Below are positions 51,865-60,475 of a DNA stretch of 64,000 bases, piece after piece. The stretch covers positions 1,798,001 to 1,862,000 of the forward strand of contig NZ_CP099547.1 of the NCBI RefSeq assembly GCF_023973165.1, given 5' to 3'. Positions within the stretch are counted from its first letter, which is position 1, and every line of letters begins with the position of its first letter. The DNA is from Arcanobacterium pinnipediorum. GTDB lineage: Bacteria; Actinomycetota; Actinomycetes; Actinomycetales; Actinomycetaceae. The position numbers were made by a program, and so were the translations under genes. The notes beneath the pieces are model-generated. The model searched no databases. It was not told the DNA's origin and was given only the letters and a program-made list of their open reading frames with translations.

Positions 51865-52070
51865 CCTAAACGACCCACTTACCTATAAACAGCAGCATCG
51901 CAGGGACAACTAGCCCACTCCGATCCCTCCTAAATGGCCCACTTACCTATAAACAGCAGTATCGCAGGGACAGCCAGCCCACTCCGATCCCCTACTCAAC
52001 CACTTCCAAGCAATATGAGCAGAATTTAGTCCTAATTGTCCGCTTATCGGGTTGGGGTGAGCGGTGCGCC
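51865..52070. repeat. 65-bp tandem repeat, right part
   Basis: Two further near-identical units, starting at about 51903 and 51967, each with cagggacaR...agcccactccgatccc; the second ends in a diverged copy. The target duplication of the IS occupies its left border. Confidence 0.8.
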
Positions 52071-52146
52071 TGTTCCGAAACCGGGGTATATGGGGCGATG
52101 TCCTCATATACGAGGACATCGCCCCATATACCCCGGTTTTGACACA
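52071..52146. repeat. 76-bp palindromic repeat, copy 5 of 5
   Basis: TGTTCCG - arm starting AAACCGGGGTATATGGGG - centre tcatatacga - arm ending ATACCCCGGTTT - TGACACA. The inner arms (26 nt each) are exactly complementary. Confidence 0.92.
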
Positions 52147-52195
52147 CGTTAGGGTTTTACGTAGCCGTGAAATTGGATTTATGCGGGTTGAGTGA

Positions 52196-52322
52196 CAGTA
52201 ACAGCCAAGTTTCACTGGACCAGGCAACAACCAGAACCCGATTCCGCCGAGCCGGTGGCAGTACCAGCCAGGTTTCACTAAACAATTAGCAGTAACAGCC
52301 AAGTTTCACTGAGCCGGTGGCA
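52196..52322. repeat. Interspersed short repeats upstream of the CMD gene
   Basis: cagtaacagccaagtttcac occurs at 52196 and 52290 and as a two-base variant at 52259; gagccggtggca occurs at 52249 and 52311. No gene is seen in this stretch (52147-52462). Confidence 0.7.
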
Positions 52323-52462
52323 CTCAAAACGGGTTAGGCTGATTCGTTAGCCATTATTTTGCCGAGAGCTTGGCAGGTAGGTTCTAATCGGCTGGGATGT
52401 TTATACTTAAATTAATGTGCGGGTGCTCTTCTGGCATCGCGCGTGACTTATAAGGAGTAAAT

Positions 52463-52966
52463 ATGACTGACGTTTCATCCTCAGCCAACGAGAACCCACG
52501 TTTCAAGCCACCCTACATCGACGTTGAAATGCCTTCGGTTTATAACGCCATGGAAGGTGTTGCAGTTGCATTGGGCTCGGCATTTGACGAGGTGGAACTC
52601 GACCGCAATTTTGTCGAGTTGGCTTATGTTCGCGCCTCACAGCTTAACGGTTGCAGCACATGTCTCTCCGTACACGTACCGCGTGCATTAAGCGTTGGCG
52701 TTACTCAACAACAAATCGATCTACTACCATCGTGGCGGCACGCGAAGAAGGTTTATTCCGATGCGGAAAAGATGGTGATCGAGATGGCCGAAGTTATTAC
52801 TCGCCTGCCCGAAGATGCCTCCTACGAAGATCTGCTTAGCCGTGCTCGGGAGTTCTTCACCAAAGAACAGCTAGTTGCCTTGGAATGGGGAATCATCGCA
52901 ATCAATGCCTTTAACCGAGTTTCCGTCGTTTCCCAACATCCGGTTCGCAAGCGGCCACGCAACTAA
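52463..52966 (+). CDS. Carboxymuconolactone decarboxylase/AhpD-family protein
   Basis: 167 residues, ATG at 52463 with AAGGAG 8 nt upstream. The AhpD-type motif is complete: 'ELAYVRASQLNGCSTCLSVH', that is E-x(7)-N-x-C-x(2)-C-x(3)-H, a redox-active CXXC with proton relay Glu and His. Such proteins act as alkylhydroperoxidases or disulfide reductases; 'AINAFNRVSV' closes the fold. Monocistronic, ending at a strong terminator shared with galE. Peroxide defence is probable but the partner is unknown. Confidence 0.88.
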   Translation: MTDVSSSANENPRFKPPYIDVEMPSVYNAMEGVAVALGSAFDEVELDRNFVELAYVRASQLNGCSTCLSVHVPRALSVGVTQQQIDLLPSWRHAKKVYSDAEKMVIEMAEVITRLPEDASYEDLLSRAREFFTKEQLVALEWGIIAINAFNRVSVVSQHPVRKRPRN

Positions 52967-52997
52967 CCCTTTGGTGCACAACCACTCTAGGATCGTC

Positions 52998-53040
52998 ATA
53001 AAGGTTGAGGGCCACGCAGCGCGTGGCCCTCAACCTTTAT
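52998..53040. terminator. Bidirectional terminator between the CMD gene and galE
   Basis: A 20-bp perfect stem (ataaaggttgagggccacgc and complement) with loop agc. A/T-rich ends supply U-tracts in both directions for the convergent transcripts. Confidence 0.93.
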
Positions 53041-53073
53041 AGGTATTGAAAATGTTTACGAATTCAACACGGC

Positions 53074-54090
53074 TTACTTCTGGTATCCGTGTGGATTCTT
53101 TTGCTGCCAGTTCATCGAGGTAGCTGCCATATCATCCATGGTGTACTGGGCTTCCCACTGCAGGTCCTGGCGAGCCTTGGACGCATCGGCGTATGAGGAC
53201 GCAACGTCGCCGTCACGACGCGGCTGGATAACGTACGGAATCTCTTTGCCCACTGCCTTCTCGTATGCCTTGATAACTTCGAGTACGGAGTAGCCGTGAC
53301 CAGTTCCCAAGTTGTATACATAAACACCGGCCTGTTCGATATTCGACGCGGCAGCAACGTGACCTTGGGCTAGATCCATGACGTGGATATAGTCGCGCAC
53401 ACCGGTACCGTCGGCAGTATCGTAATCATCGCCAAACACATTGACCTTTTCGAGTTCTCCGATCGCAACTTTGGCAACATATGGGGTCAGATTTGCTGGA
53501 ATACCCTTAGGATCTTCACCGATCAACCCGGATTCGTGTGCACCTACTGGGTTGAAGTACCGTAGCAAGACGACTGTCCATTCTGGATCAGCGCGATGCA
53601 GATCGGTCAAAATCTGCTCTTCAAATACCTTCGTCCAACCATATGGGTTAGTTGCTTGAGCAGCCGGAGTTTCTTCGGTGATCGGCAGGGTTTGCGGATC
53701 GCCATAGACGGTTGCCGAAGATGAGAAGATAATCTTCTTCACTCCGTGGCGGCGCATCGAACGTAGCAAGACCAGTGCGCCACCGACGTTGTTGTCATAG
53801 TATTCGAGTGGCTTTTCAACGGACTCACCCACTGCCTTCATTCCCGCGAAGTGAATAACCCAGTCGATCGTGTTCTCGGTGAAAATCTGATCGAGGAGTT
53901 CTTCGTCGCGCAGGTCGCCTTCATAGGCGCGTACTGGTTTGCCGATGATCTGTTCGACGCGTTGGAGAGCTTGCGGGGATGAGTTGGAATAGTTATCGAC
54001 GCACACGACGTCGAAGCCTTTTTCCACGAGTGCCACGGTGGTGTGGGTACCGATATATCCAGCGCCACCGGCAACAAGAACTGTTGTCAT
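53074..54090 (-). CDS. galE: UDP-glucose/UDP-N-acetylglucosamine 4-epimerase
   Basis: 338 residues from ATG 54090 (MTTVLVAGGAGYIGTH), with AGGTGAA upstream; an in-frame ATG at 54120 has none. The Rossmann GXXGXXG (GGAGYIG), 'SSSATVYG' and the catalytic 'YGWTK' are present. As last gene of the lacto-N-biose operon it would regenerate UDP-glucose (or UDP-GlcNAc) from UDP-Gal/GalNAc, equivalent to bifidobacterial LnpD. About 40 bp after galT. Confidence 0.95.
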   Translation of the reverse strand: MTTVLVAGGAGYIGTHTTVALVEKGFDVVCVDNYSNSSPQALQRVEQIIGKPVRAYEGDLRDEELLDQIFTENTIDWVIHFAGMKAVGESVEKPLEYYDNNVGGALVLLRSMRRHGVKKIIFSSSATVYGDPQTLPITEETPAAQATNPYGWTKVFEEQILTDLHRADPEWTVVLLRYFNPVGAHESGLIGEDPKGIPANLTPYVAKVAIGELEKVNVFGDDYDTADGTGVRDYIHVMDLAQGHVAAASNIEQAGVYVYNLGTGHGYSVLEVIKAYEKAVGKEIPYVIQPRRDGDVASSYADASKARQDLQWEAQYTMDDMAATSMNWQQKNPHGYQK

Positions 54091-54129
54091 TTCATTCACC
54101 TGTCTTAGTTGATTGTTCAAAGGTTCCGT

Positions 54130-55620
54130 TTAGTTTTCGGGGGTGAATCCGAGGCCTTCAAGGAAGCCTTGAGTGATTCGGTGGTCCTTAAACACTGCGG
54201 TATTTTCTAGGATACGCTGGCAGACGCTTCCAAGCTCGTCCCGAATCGCTTGTGCGATAACATCCGCATCACGACTATCTCCAATCAGCTCGCGCAATTC
54301 TGCGAAAACACCAGCAAATTCGCTGAGTTCTTCGGGCAGTTCGCGGTCTTCTTGTAGGAGTTGAGCTAGCTGGTCGAGCTGAGTGTCCAGGCGGCCAGGC
54401 AAAATAAACAGACCTTGAGCTTCAATCAGTCCGATCGATTCTTGCTTGATGGCAAAGAACTCTGGGTGGGCGTGGAAGACTCCTTCAGGGTACTCTTCGC
54501 TGGTGATATTCGATCGGAGAATGATCGACATTTCATATCCGCGTTCAGTGAGTAAAACTGTTGGCGATACGGCAGAAAATACATCGTCACCATCGCGCGG
54601 AATAATGCCGAGTTCTTCGTTATGGTAGTTGATCCAGGCTTCGTGGATGCGTGCGGAGAGCTCTTCAATCGCTTCACGATCCGTTGATACGACGCGCACT
54701 GCAGTGTTGTGCCAGTCTAGGATCTCGATTCGTGCTTGCGGGAAGTCAGCAGCGATGAAGGTCTTCCAGCTCCCAGCAACATGCATTGGGAGCTTTTCGC
54801 CACCGGCCTGATAGTGATCGTGACCTAATACTGATCCTCCAATACGTGGCAGTGCCGCGTTGGAGCCGATAAACAGATCCGGGAACTGGTCTACGAAATC
54901 CATTAATCGGCGGAAAGTTCCGCGATCGACGTGCATAGGCGTATGCTCGTAATTTACTGCAATGCCATGCTCGTAGAGGTAGCCGTATGGGGAGAATTGC
55001 CAGAACCACGACTGCCCATCAAGGGTTAATGGCACGGTACGCAACGTGAATTTGGTTCGGCCAGCAAAGCCTTCATTTTCGTGGCAGATTGAGCACTTGG
55101 GGTAGCCGCCTGCTACTGAGTTTCCTGCTTGGGCTTTAGCTGCGCTCTTAAACTCCGGCTTGGCTTTGTTAATGGTAATAATCAGACCGTTGGTTTCAAA
55201 GCGTGGATTTTGATCGAGTACCGAGCGGCGAACATAGTTGTTCTTGATCGAATAATCGTAGAGGTTCGCCATGGCTTGGGAGCCACCGTGGGTTTCGACG
55301 TCGGTGAGAAAGACGCGTTTCATCGCCGAGGGCGATAAGCTCACGATCCCCATCATTTGGTCGCATAGGGACTCAGCTTGGCTCTCGTCGAACAACCCGG
55401 CAGCTATTCCGGTTTCGCGTAACTGTTCGAGGATCGCATCGGGGCGCTCATGGTCACTGCCGGTTGCGCCGGTTGGGCGATATGAGTTCAATCCGAAAAG
55501 CGCGAAGATCTGGTTGCGTGCCCAGTCACTATCGGTGGGGTCGAGTTTGAGATGAGTGTGAGCGTAGTCGATGAGAGCATCGACTGCAGAATAGAAATCG
55601 GTGAGCTTATCGTCGCTCAT
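54130..55620 (-). CDS. galT: Hexose-1-phosphate uridylyltransferase, GalT type 2
   Basis: 496 residues from ATG 55620 (MSDDKLTDFYSAVDAL), one base after the nahK stop, with GAGAAG upstream; the frame is open much further upstream through nahK. It is of the class found in Firmicutes and bifidobacteria rather than the E. coli type. 'SIKNNYVRRSVLDQNPRFET', 'YPKCSICHENEGFAGR', 'LGHDHYQAGGEKLPMH' and 'HPEFFAIKQESIGLIEAQG' show it, and HDH can hold the catalytic His. In the operon it exchanges UMP between UDP-glucose and Gal-1-P. Confidence 0.93.
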   Translation of the reverse strand: MSDDKLTDFYSAVDALIDYAHTHLKLDPTDSDWARNQIFALFGLNSYRPTGATGSDHERPDAILEQLRETGIAAGLFDESQAESLCDQMMGIVSLSPSAMKRVFLTDVETHGGSQAMANLYDYSIKNNYVRRSVLDQNPRFETNGLIITINKAKPEFKSAAKAQAGNSVAGGYPKCSICHENEGFAGRTKFTLRTVPLTLDGQSWFWQFSPYGYLYEHGIAVNYEHTPMHVDRGTFRRLMDFVDQFPDLFIGSNAALPRIGGSVLGHDHYQAGGEKLPMHVAGSWKTFIAADFPQARIEILDWHNTAVRVVSTDREAIEELSARIHEAWINYHNEELGIIPRDGDDVFSAVSPTVLLTERGYEMSIILRSNITSEEYPEGVFHAHPEFFAIKQESIGLIEAQGLFILPGRLDTQLDQLAQLLQEDRELPEELSEFAGVFAELRELIGDSRDADVIAQAIRDELGSVCQRILENTAVFKDHRITQGFLEGLGFTPEN

Positions 55621-55621
55621 G

Positions 55622-56716
55622 TTACTTCTCCTCGTGTCCGTTGTGATCGCCGTCGTTGCCGTTGTAGACGTCGGTGGCGATCTTACGCATCTGGTCATAT
55701 TTGCGTTCAATATCGGCAACGAGAGCGATTTGGTTGCGGGCACGCACGAGATTATGTTCGCTGTAGGCGGTCGCAAAGTAAATATCGCCATCGATATAGT
55801 CGGTTAAGAAACGCATACCGCATTCGGCGGTCATCAGCTTTACCGAAAACGCTAACAGGTCGAGTTCGGCTGGGGTGAGGGTTTCGCGCAATACCGGGAT
55901 AAATCCTTGACAGTATGCGGTGTAGAGTTCGAGCCCGAAGCCGACTTTCGCGGTGTCTTTTTCGTCTTCGTCAGCCAGGGCGGCTCCGGTTCGTAGCGCG
56001 TCTCCGAAGTCGTAGAGTAGCGATCCGGGCATCACGGTATCGAGATCGATCACGGCTCGGGCTGCGCCGGAGTCTGCGTCGAGCAAGATGTTGTTGATCT
56101 TGGTGTCGTTGTGCGTTACGCGCGACGGGATCTCGCCAGTAGCCAAGAGGTCGGTGACGTGTGAGTATTGTTCGGCGCGCTCGGTAAAGAACGCGATTTC
56201 TGCCTCGACGTCAGCTACGCGCCCGGCCGCATCCTTTTCCACTGCTGCCAGCAGGTTTTGGTAGCGTGTTGGCGTGTGATGGAAAAACGGAATGGTTTCG
56301 GCTAGGAGTGTGGCATCGAAGTCGGCTAGGTCGTTTTGGAACTGGCCGAATGTGCGCGCTACTGATCGCACCATCTGCGATGAGGTAGCTAAGGAGTAAG
56401 ACAGTGAATTATCGATGTAGCGATACATCCGGAAGAATTCATCTGCGTGCTCGTAGTAGAGTTTGCCATCGCGAGTGGGAATGATCTCCAAGGTTTCCTT
56501 ACCTTTACGGGCAAGGTGCTCGGTGACGAGCTTGATGTTGTTCATCAAGCTCGCTACGTCTTTGAAGATTGTGGTGTTGATGTGTTGCAAGATGTAGTCG
56601 CCGCTCGTGGTCTTGACCCGATAGGTGCGGTTGATGTGCCCATCACCCCACGGAATGCTAGATTCTAGCTCACCTGAGATAGCGAACTGGGTTGCAATAT
56701 CTAATACTTCACTCAT
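55622..56716 (-). CDS. nahK: N-acetylhexosamine 1-kinase
   Basis: 364 residues from ATG 56716 (MSEVLDIATQFAISGEL), overlapping the lnpA stop by ATGA. It phosphorylates GlcNAc/GalNAc at C1 after phosphorolysis. An aminoglycoside-phosphotransferase fold: 'YILQHINTTIF' (ATP site Lys region), catalytic 'HNDTKINNILLD' and 'VIDLDTVMPGSLLYDFGDALR' (metal-binding Asp). Matches bifidobacterial LnpB/NahK by sequence and position. Confidence 0.94.
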   Translation of the reverse strand: MSEVLDIATQFAISGELESSIPWGDGHINRTYRVKTTSGDYILQHINTTIFKDVASLMNNIKLVTEHLARKGKETLEIIPTRDGKLYYEHADEFFRMYRYIDNSLSYSLATSSQMVRSVARTFGQFQNDLADFDATLLAETIPFFHHTPTRYQNLLAAVEKDAAGRVADVEAEIAFFTERAEQYSHVTDLLATGEIPSRVTHNDTKINNILLDADSGAARAVIDLDTVMPGSLLYDFGDALRTGAALADEDEKDTAKVGFGLELYTAYCQGFIPVLRETLTPAELDLLAFSVKLMTAECGMRFLTDYIDGDIYFATAYSEHNLVRARNQIALVADIERKYDQMRKIATDVYNGNDGDHNGHEEK

Positions 56717-58875
56717 GACAGTGACTTCCATTCGATTGCTGATGGTGCGAGATCGAACGAATCGGTCGTTCCGTCAGGCAACGTAACAACGGTTTGCTGT
56801 GGGTTTTCGGAGTTGTTCGTCACGGCATACATGTTGTTGTGGGCAAAGTAGGCAACTTCGCACTCGGGGTTCGATGAACTCCACGTCACGTACTGGTCTT
56901 CTTTTTGGGCAGCATAGAACAAGATGCGTTCAAGCAACCGTGCATTGAGTGCAGAGTATGGCAGGCCGGAGAGGTAAACACCGCGCCCAGCATCGTAGGA
57001 ATTGACTGCGAGCTGGACTTGTCCGTCAAGACCAGAAATTACTGTGGTGTTTTCCGAGATCGGGAAGGTGTTCATAATCGCTTCACCGAAATCGAGTGCT
57101 TGACGTGGAATATCGTCGATGACGAAGTGTTCTTGCGTGATTTCTGGCCAGTATTTGTCTACGTTGAGGCTGTGGTAGATTTCTTGATCGACGCCGAGAA
57201 TATCGGCGAGCTGGAAGTGACGGCCACCGTGTTCGATAGCGCTCGGCTGGCCGATACCAACGAAGCCTTTACCACCGCTGACCCAAGAACGAATGAGGGC
57301 TACAAGTTCGGGGTTCTTCCATGCTTGTGCGCCGGAATATGAGGTTCCTTGTGGTCCGGCGTTGATAATGACGTCGATGTCTGGGTCGATACCGTTGGTG
57401 AGGATGTCATCAAAGCTCAAGAATCGTACATTGACGCGCATGCCCGATAGTGCTTCGAGGATTCCGTAGAACGAGCGGTTGTACTTGTTCGGTAGCGCGT
57501 GGGCCACGGTAAATTCTTGCCATGAGCGGCGCGCACCCCAAGCGTCAAGCAGTGCAACAGTGAGCTGGGTTTGTGCGCCTTGACCACCGGACTTTTCGTA
57601 AATGTCGCGGAATTCGTTGGAAATTGTGGCGACGTCGTCGACGAATTTCGGGAACTGGTATGCCAAGGAGAGGTATCCGCCGTATCCCATACGCTCTAGT
57701 GGGGAACGAAGGATTGCGCGGCGTGCCTTACGCCAGTTATCCCAAGCTTCGATCGAAGGATCAGCACCTTCATAGAAAGAATCTGGGAAGAAGTAAGGCA
57801 AGAAGCGACCCTCATGATACTTTACGCCTTTGATGTCGGCGATCATGCGGGTGGTGGTGCCATCGCCAACCGAGCCAACGATCGCATCCATTCCTACTGC
57901 CGGGAATGTGTCCGAGTAAGGTTCGGTGCCGATCCACTGATCGCCAAGGAACATCATGGCTTCTTTGCCAGCGGCTTGGACTCGCTCAACCATTTGCTTC
58001 ATTAATGAGTGGACGAAATTGGCGGTGAAATCGAGCCAGTCGCGCTGTTCCTTGCTGGGGTAGACGAAGGAAGAACCGTAGGAACCGCCGTCGACGAAAT
58101 GTTCTGGGCGCATCCGATATCCGTATTCTTTTTCGAACTCGTCAAGTGCCCGCGGGGAGACGGTGACGGCGAAACCAGTCCAGTCCACGATCTTTTCTTT
58201 GCGTTCGTTGTTGAAGATCAGCGTGAACTGGTAGAAGAAGGTGGTGAATCGAACGACGTCGACGTGTGGGTTATCCACTAGCCACTGATCGAGCGTGTTG
58301 AGCATGAACTCTTGGATTTCGGGGTGGCGCGGATCGAAGGCGATTTCGTGTTCCTTATCGCCCCAATCGTTGGTGATGTGGTTATACATCTGCACTGGAT
58401 CCCAAATGACGTAGGCCAAGAAGGTCACGGTGTATTCGTGCATCGGCTGTGCCTGGTCAATGTGAACGACGTCGGCTTCGGCGTCAAGTGACCACTGCTC
58501 GGTTGGGATAATCTCACCGGAGGTGCGATCGATAACTTCCCAGAATCTCTGTGGGCTAGCATCGCGGTTGATGGTGAGTTGCTCAGCAAAGTAGGTGTGC
58601 ATCAGCGGCACGTCGACTGTGCTGCTTGTGGCGCGGGTCCGCTCGGACATGAGGTATACCATCGGGACACAATCCATGTGGTCTTTGATGAAATAGTTGT
58701 GACCACGGGTTGGGAAGTATGCCGAATAGATACGTTTGCCCATCTTGATGACGTCTTCATCAAGGTGGGTGCCGTCTGAATTACGGATTGCGTCCGCGCC
58801 CCATTTTTGGGCAAGTTCGTGTGACTGTTCCACGAAGTTTTCTTCAGTAGGCATCGTAAAGCGACCAACGCTCAT
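56713..58875 (-). CDS. lnpA: 1,3-beta-galactosyl-N-acetylhexosamine phosphorylase (GH112)
   Basis: 720 residues, ATG at 58875 with GGAG 7 nt upstream. It splits lacto-N-biose or galacto-N-biose with phosphate into Gal-1-P and GlcNAc/GalNAc. 'GRFTMPTEENFVE', 'FKDHMDCVPMVYL'-like and 'MMFLGDQWIGTEPYS' are GH112 hallmarks; D312 in the last matches in position the catalytic acid (about D313) of the B. longum enzyme as I recall it. The C-terminal domain has a ThuA-like region ('DVIINAGPQGTSYSG'). First gene of lnpA-nahK-galT-galE. A GH112 enzyme implies use of host mucin core-1 or milk-type glycans. Confidence 0.95.
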   Translation of the reverse strand: MSVGRFTMPTEENFVEQSHELAQKWGADAIRNSDGTHLDEDVIKMGKRIYSAYFPTRGHNYFIKDHMDCVPMVYLMSERTRATSSTVDVPLMHTYFAEQLTINRDASPQRFWEVIDRTSGEIIPTEQWSLDAEADVVHIDQAQPMHEYTVTFLAYVIWDPVQMYNHITNDWGDKEHEIAFDPRHPEIQEFMLNTLDQWLVDNPHVDVVRFTTFFYQFTLIFNNERKEKIVDWTGFAVTVSPRALDEFEKEYGYRMRPEHFVDGGSYGSSFVYPSKEQRDWLDFTANFVHSLMKQMVERVQAAGKEAMMFLGDQWIGTEPYSDTFPAVGMDAIVGSVGDGTTTRMIADIKGVKYHEGRFLPYFFPDSFYEGADPSIEAWDNWRKARRAILRSPLERMGYGGYLSLAYQFPKFVDDVATISNEFRDIYEKSGGQGAQTQLTVALLDAWGARRSWQEFTVAHALPNKYNRSFYGILEALSGMRVNVRFLSFDDILTNGIDPDIDVIINAGPQGTSYSGAQAWKNPELVALIRSWVSGGKGFVGIGQPSAIEHGGRHFQLADILGVDQEIYHSLNVDKYWPEITQEHFVIDDIPRQALDFGEAIMNTFPISENTTVISGLDGQVQLAVNSYDAGRGVYLSGLPYSALNARLLERILFYAAQKEDQYVTWSSSNPECEVAYFAHNNMYAVTNNSENPQQTVVTLPDGTTDSFDLAPSAIEWKSLS

Positions 58876-59224
58876 TTTTTCTCCAGTGCTCGTATATAGG
58901 TTCTGTTTTTAGGTTGATGCGAAGTCATTTTTTGCAGCTGTTTGTGGTTGCGACGTTAGAAGTATACGGAAGTATCTTCATTATCCCTCCCCCTTGAGGA
59001 CTGACTGGTACGTGTTCATGATTCACGCGGTTTCGACCATTTTGTGGTTTCGACCGTTGCTCAGGAGAATCGGTTCAATCGACATTCAACCGCGAAAATC
59101 GTAACACATTTGAGACCCAAACGACACACTTTATTCGCACGTTGCATTTTCTTTTTACAACTTAACAAAAGTTATTTTTATCTATACCATATTGGCCATA
59201 CGACGAGGTGTTGCCAGCGTTGGA
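58876..59224. promoter_or_regulatory. Divergent promoter region of the lnp operon and the ROK regulator
   Basis: 349 bp without a gene. Visible structures are a direct repeat ggtttcgacc at 59029 and 59046, an inverted pair 'cgtg...cacg' at 59011-59027 that is one base too wide for a standard Crp site, and a repeated gaagtatac/gaagtatctt at 58969-58979. The operator of the adjacent ROK protein most likely lies here, but I cannot fix it. Confidence 0.45.
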
Positions 59225-60406
59225 ATGACGACGGCGATATCCCAACAAACTTACGAACTGAGGCTAAGCGTGGCACGTGAGAAATACTCAACTTCGGCTT
59301 ATCAACTGATTAAATCTGGAGCCGTAGCACACCGGTCTGACTTGGTTCGCGAACTGGGCGTCTCGGCGTCTACCGCGTCGAATATCGTGCGCGACCTTCT
59401 AGCCCAAGGGCTGATCTCCGAGATCAACTCCCAGCAATCAACTGGTGGACGTCCAGCAAAAATTCTTGAATCGTCTGCGGTACCCGACGTCGTCGCCGTC
59501 GCCGAACTCGGAACTAGACATATTCGATATGCTGTGACGAACTCCGTCGAACCAACGATGCCAGCGCGCGAAATCCATCTACCGCAACTCACCGAACCCG
59601 AAGAAACAATCGATCGTCTCGTAAAGCTCTGGGGGCAGTTGCGCGACGAACTCTATCCCGGTGCCTCTATCTGCGCATACGGATTATCGGTATCAGCCCC
59701 GGTCAATTCCGCTACCCAACGCATTGTTATGCCGGCGCGAATGCTCGGCTGGCACAACACCGACTTAGCGGAACTGATCTTTCGGCGCACCGGCAGGCCG
59801 GCATGGATCGAAAACGATGCGCGCGCAGCCGCGCTTGGCGAAGTGCGGCGCGATGCGAACTGCCCGCAAACATTTATATACGTCAAGGCCGGATCTGGTA
59901 TCGGTGGGGCGTTAGTGGTCAACGGGGAAGTGTTTGCCGGAGCAGGCGGAATGGCTGGAGACTTGGGGCATGCCCAGGTGGCCTCCGGATCGACGATCGT
60001 CTGCGGCTGTGGCCGCAGGGGATGTTTGGAAAAAGAGGCTTCTGGCAGCGCGATTCGAGAAAAAGCACTCGCGGCCGGGATCGTTTTGAATAGTATGCAA
60101 GATATTATTGATGCTAGCTTGTCACAAATGCCAGAAATAGTGCCGATGATTCGCCGCTCGGGCGAACTCGTTGGGCGGGCACTAACCCCGCTGGTGAACT
60201 TCATGAACCCCGAAGCCGTTATTGTTGGCGGGGCGCTTTCTGAAATCGGTGCTTTTATGAGCTCTCTGCGCGCCTCACTGTTTGCCACCGCCAGCTCCAG
60301 CTCCACCACCACCTTGAGCATCGAACCGTCTTTCTACAACAATAACTCTGCGCTAATTGGCGCTGCTCGCGCTGCCCACCGGCTGCTCGTCGATGCACAG
60401 GCGTGA
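59225..60406 (+). CDS. ROK-family transcriptional regulator
   Basis: 393 residues from ATG 59225 (MTTAISQQTYELRL); a GTG at 59270 is an alternative start. The N-terminal winged HTH (about 15-75) has 'HRSDLVRELGVSASTASNIV'. The ROK sugar-kinase-like domain follows, with the zinc motif 'CGCGRRGCLEKEAS' (CXCX4C, with the upstream His in 'GHAQV') and 'GSGIGGALVVNG'. It is divergent from lnpA and so most likely represses the lnp operon, with GlcNAc, GalNAc or a phosphorylated form as inducer. A 13-bp repeat follows the stop. Confidence 0.9.
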   Translation: MTTAISQQTYELRLSVAREKYSTSAYQLIKSGAVAHRSDLVRELGVSASTASNIVRDLLAQGLISEINSQQSTGGRPAKILESSAVPDVVAVAELGTRHIRYAVTNSVEPTMPAREIHLPQLTEPEETIDRLVKLWGQLRDELYPGASICAYGLSVSAPVNSATQRIVMPARMLGWHNTDLAELIFRRTGRPAWIENDARAAALGEVRRDANCPQTFIYVKAGSGIGGALVVNGEVFAGAGGMAGDLGHAQVASGSTIVCGCGRRGCLEKEASGSAIREKALAAGIVLNSMQDIIDASLSQMPEIVPMIRRSGELVGRALTPLVNFMNPEAVIVGGALSEIGAFMSSLRASLFATASSSSTTTLSIEPSFYNNNSALIGAARAAHRLLVDAQA

Positions 60407-60413
60407 CGGAAAT

Positions 60414-60439
60414 GGATGATGTGGGTGGATGATGTGGGT
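60414..60439. repeat. 13-bp tandem duplication after the ROK gene
   Basis: ggatgatgtgggt twice in tandem, starting 8 bp after the stop codon, followed by gggtgg. Confidence 0.8.
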
Positions 60440-60475
60440 GGGTGGTTTCCTAAGCTAGCTAAAGCATCCGATAGT

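Noticed and set aside
50199..52070. CRISPR array near the IS (repeats with about 65-bp spacing)
   Set aside because: The whole 65-bp unit is repeated, not a short repeat with unique spacers.
55552..55878. Plus-strand, Arg/Ser-rich frames across nahK and galT
   Set aside because: Antisense to well-supported enzymes of the lnp operon.
59011..59027. Crp/GlxR operator between lnpA and the ROK gene (cgtg...cacg)
   Set aside because: The half-sites are 7 bp apart rather than 6 and match the consensus only partly.
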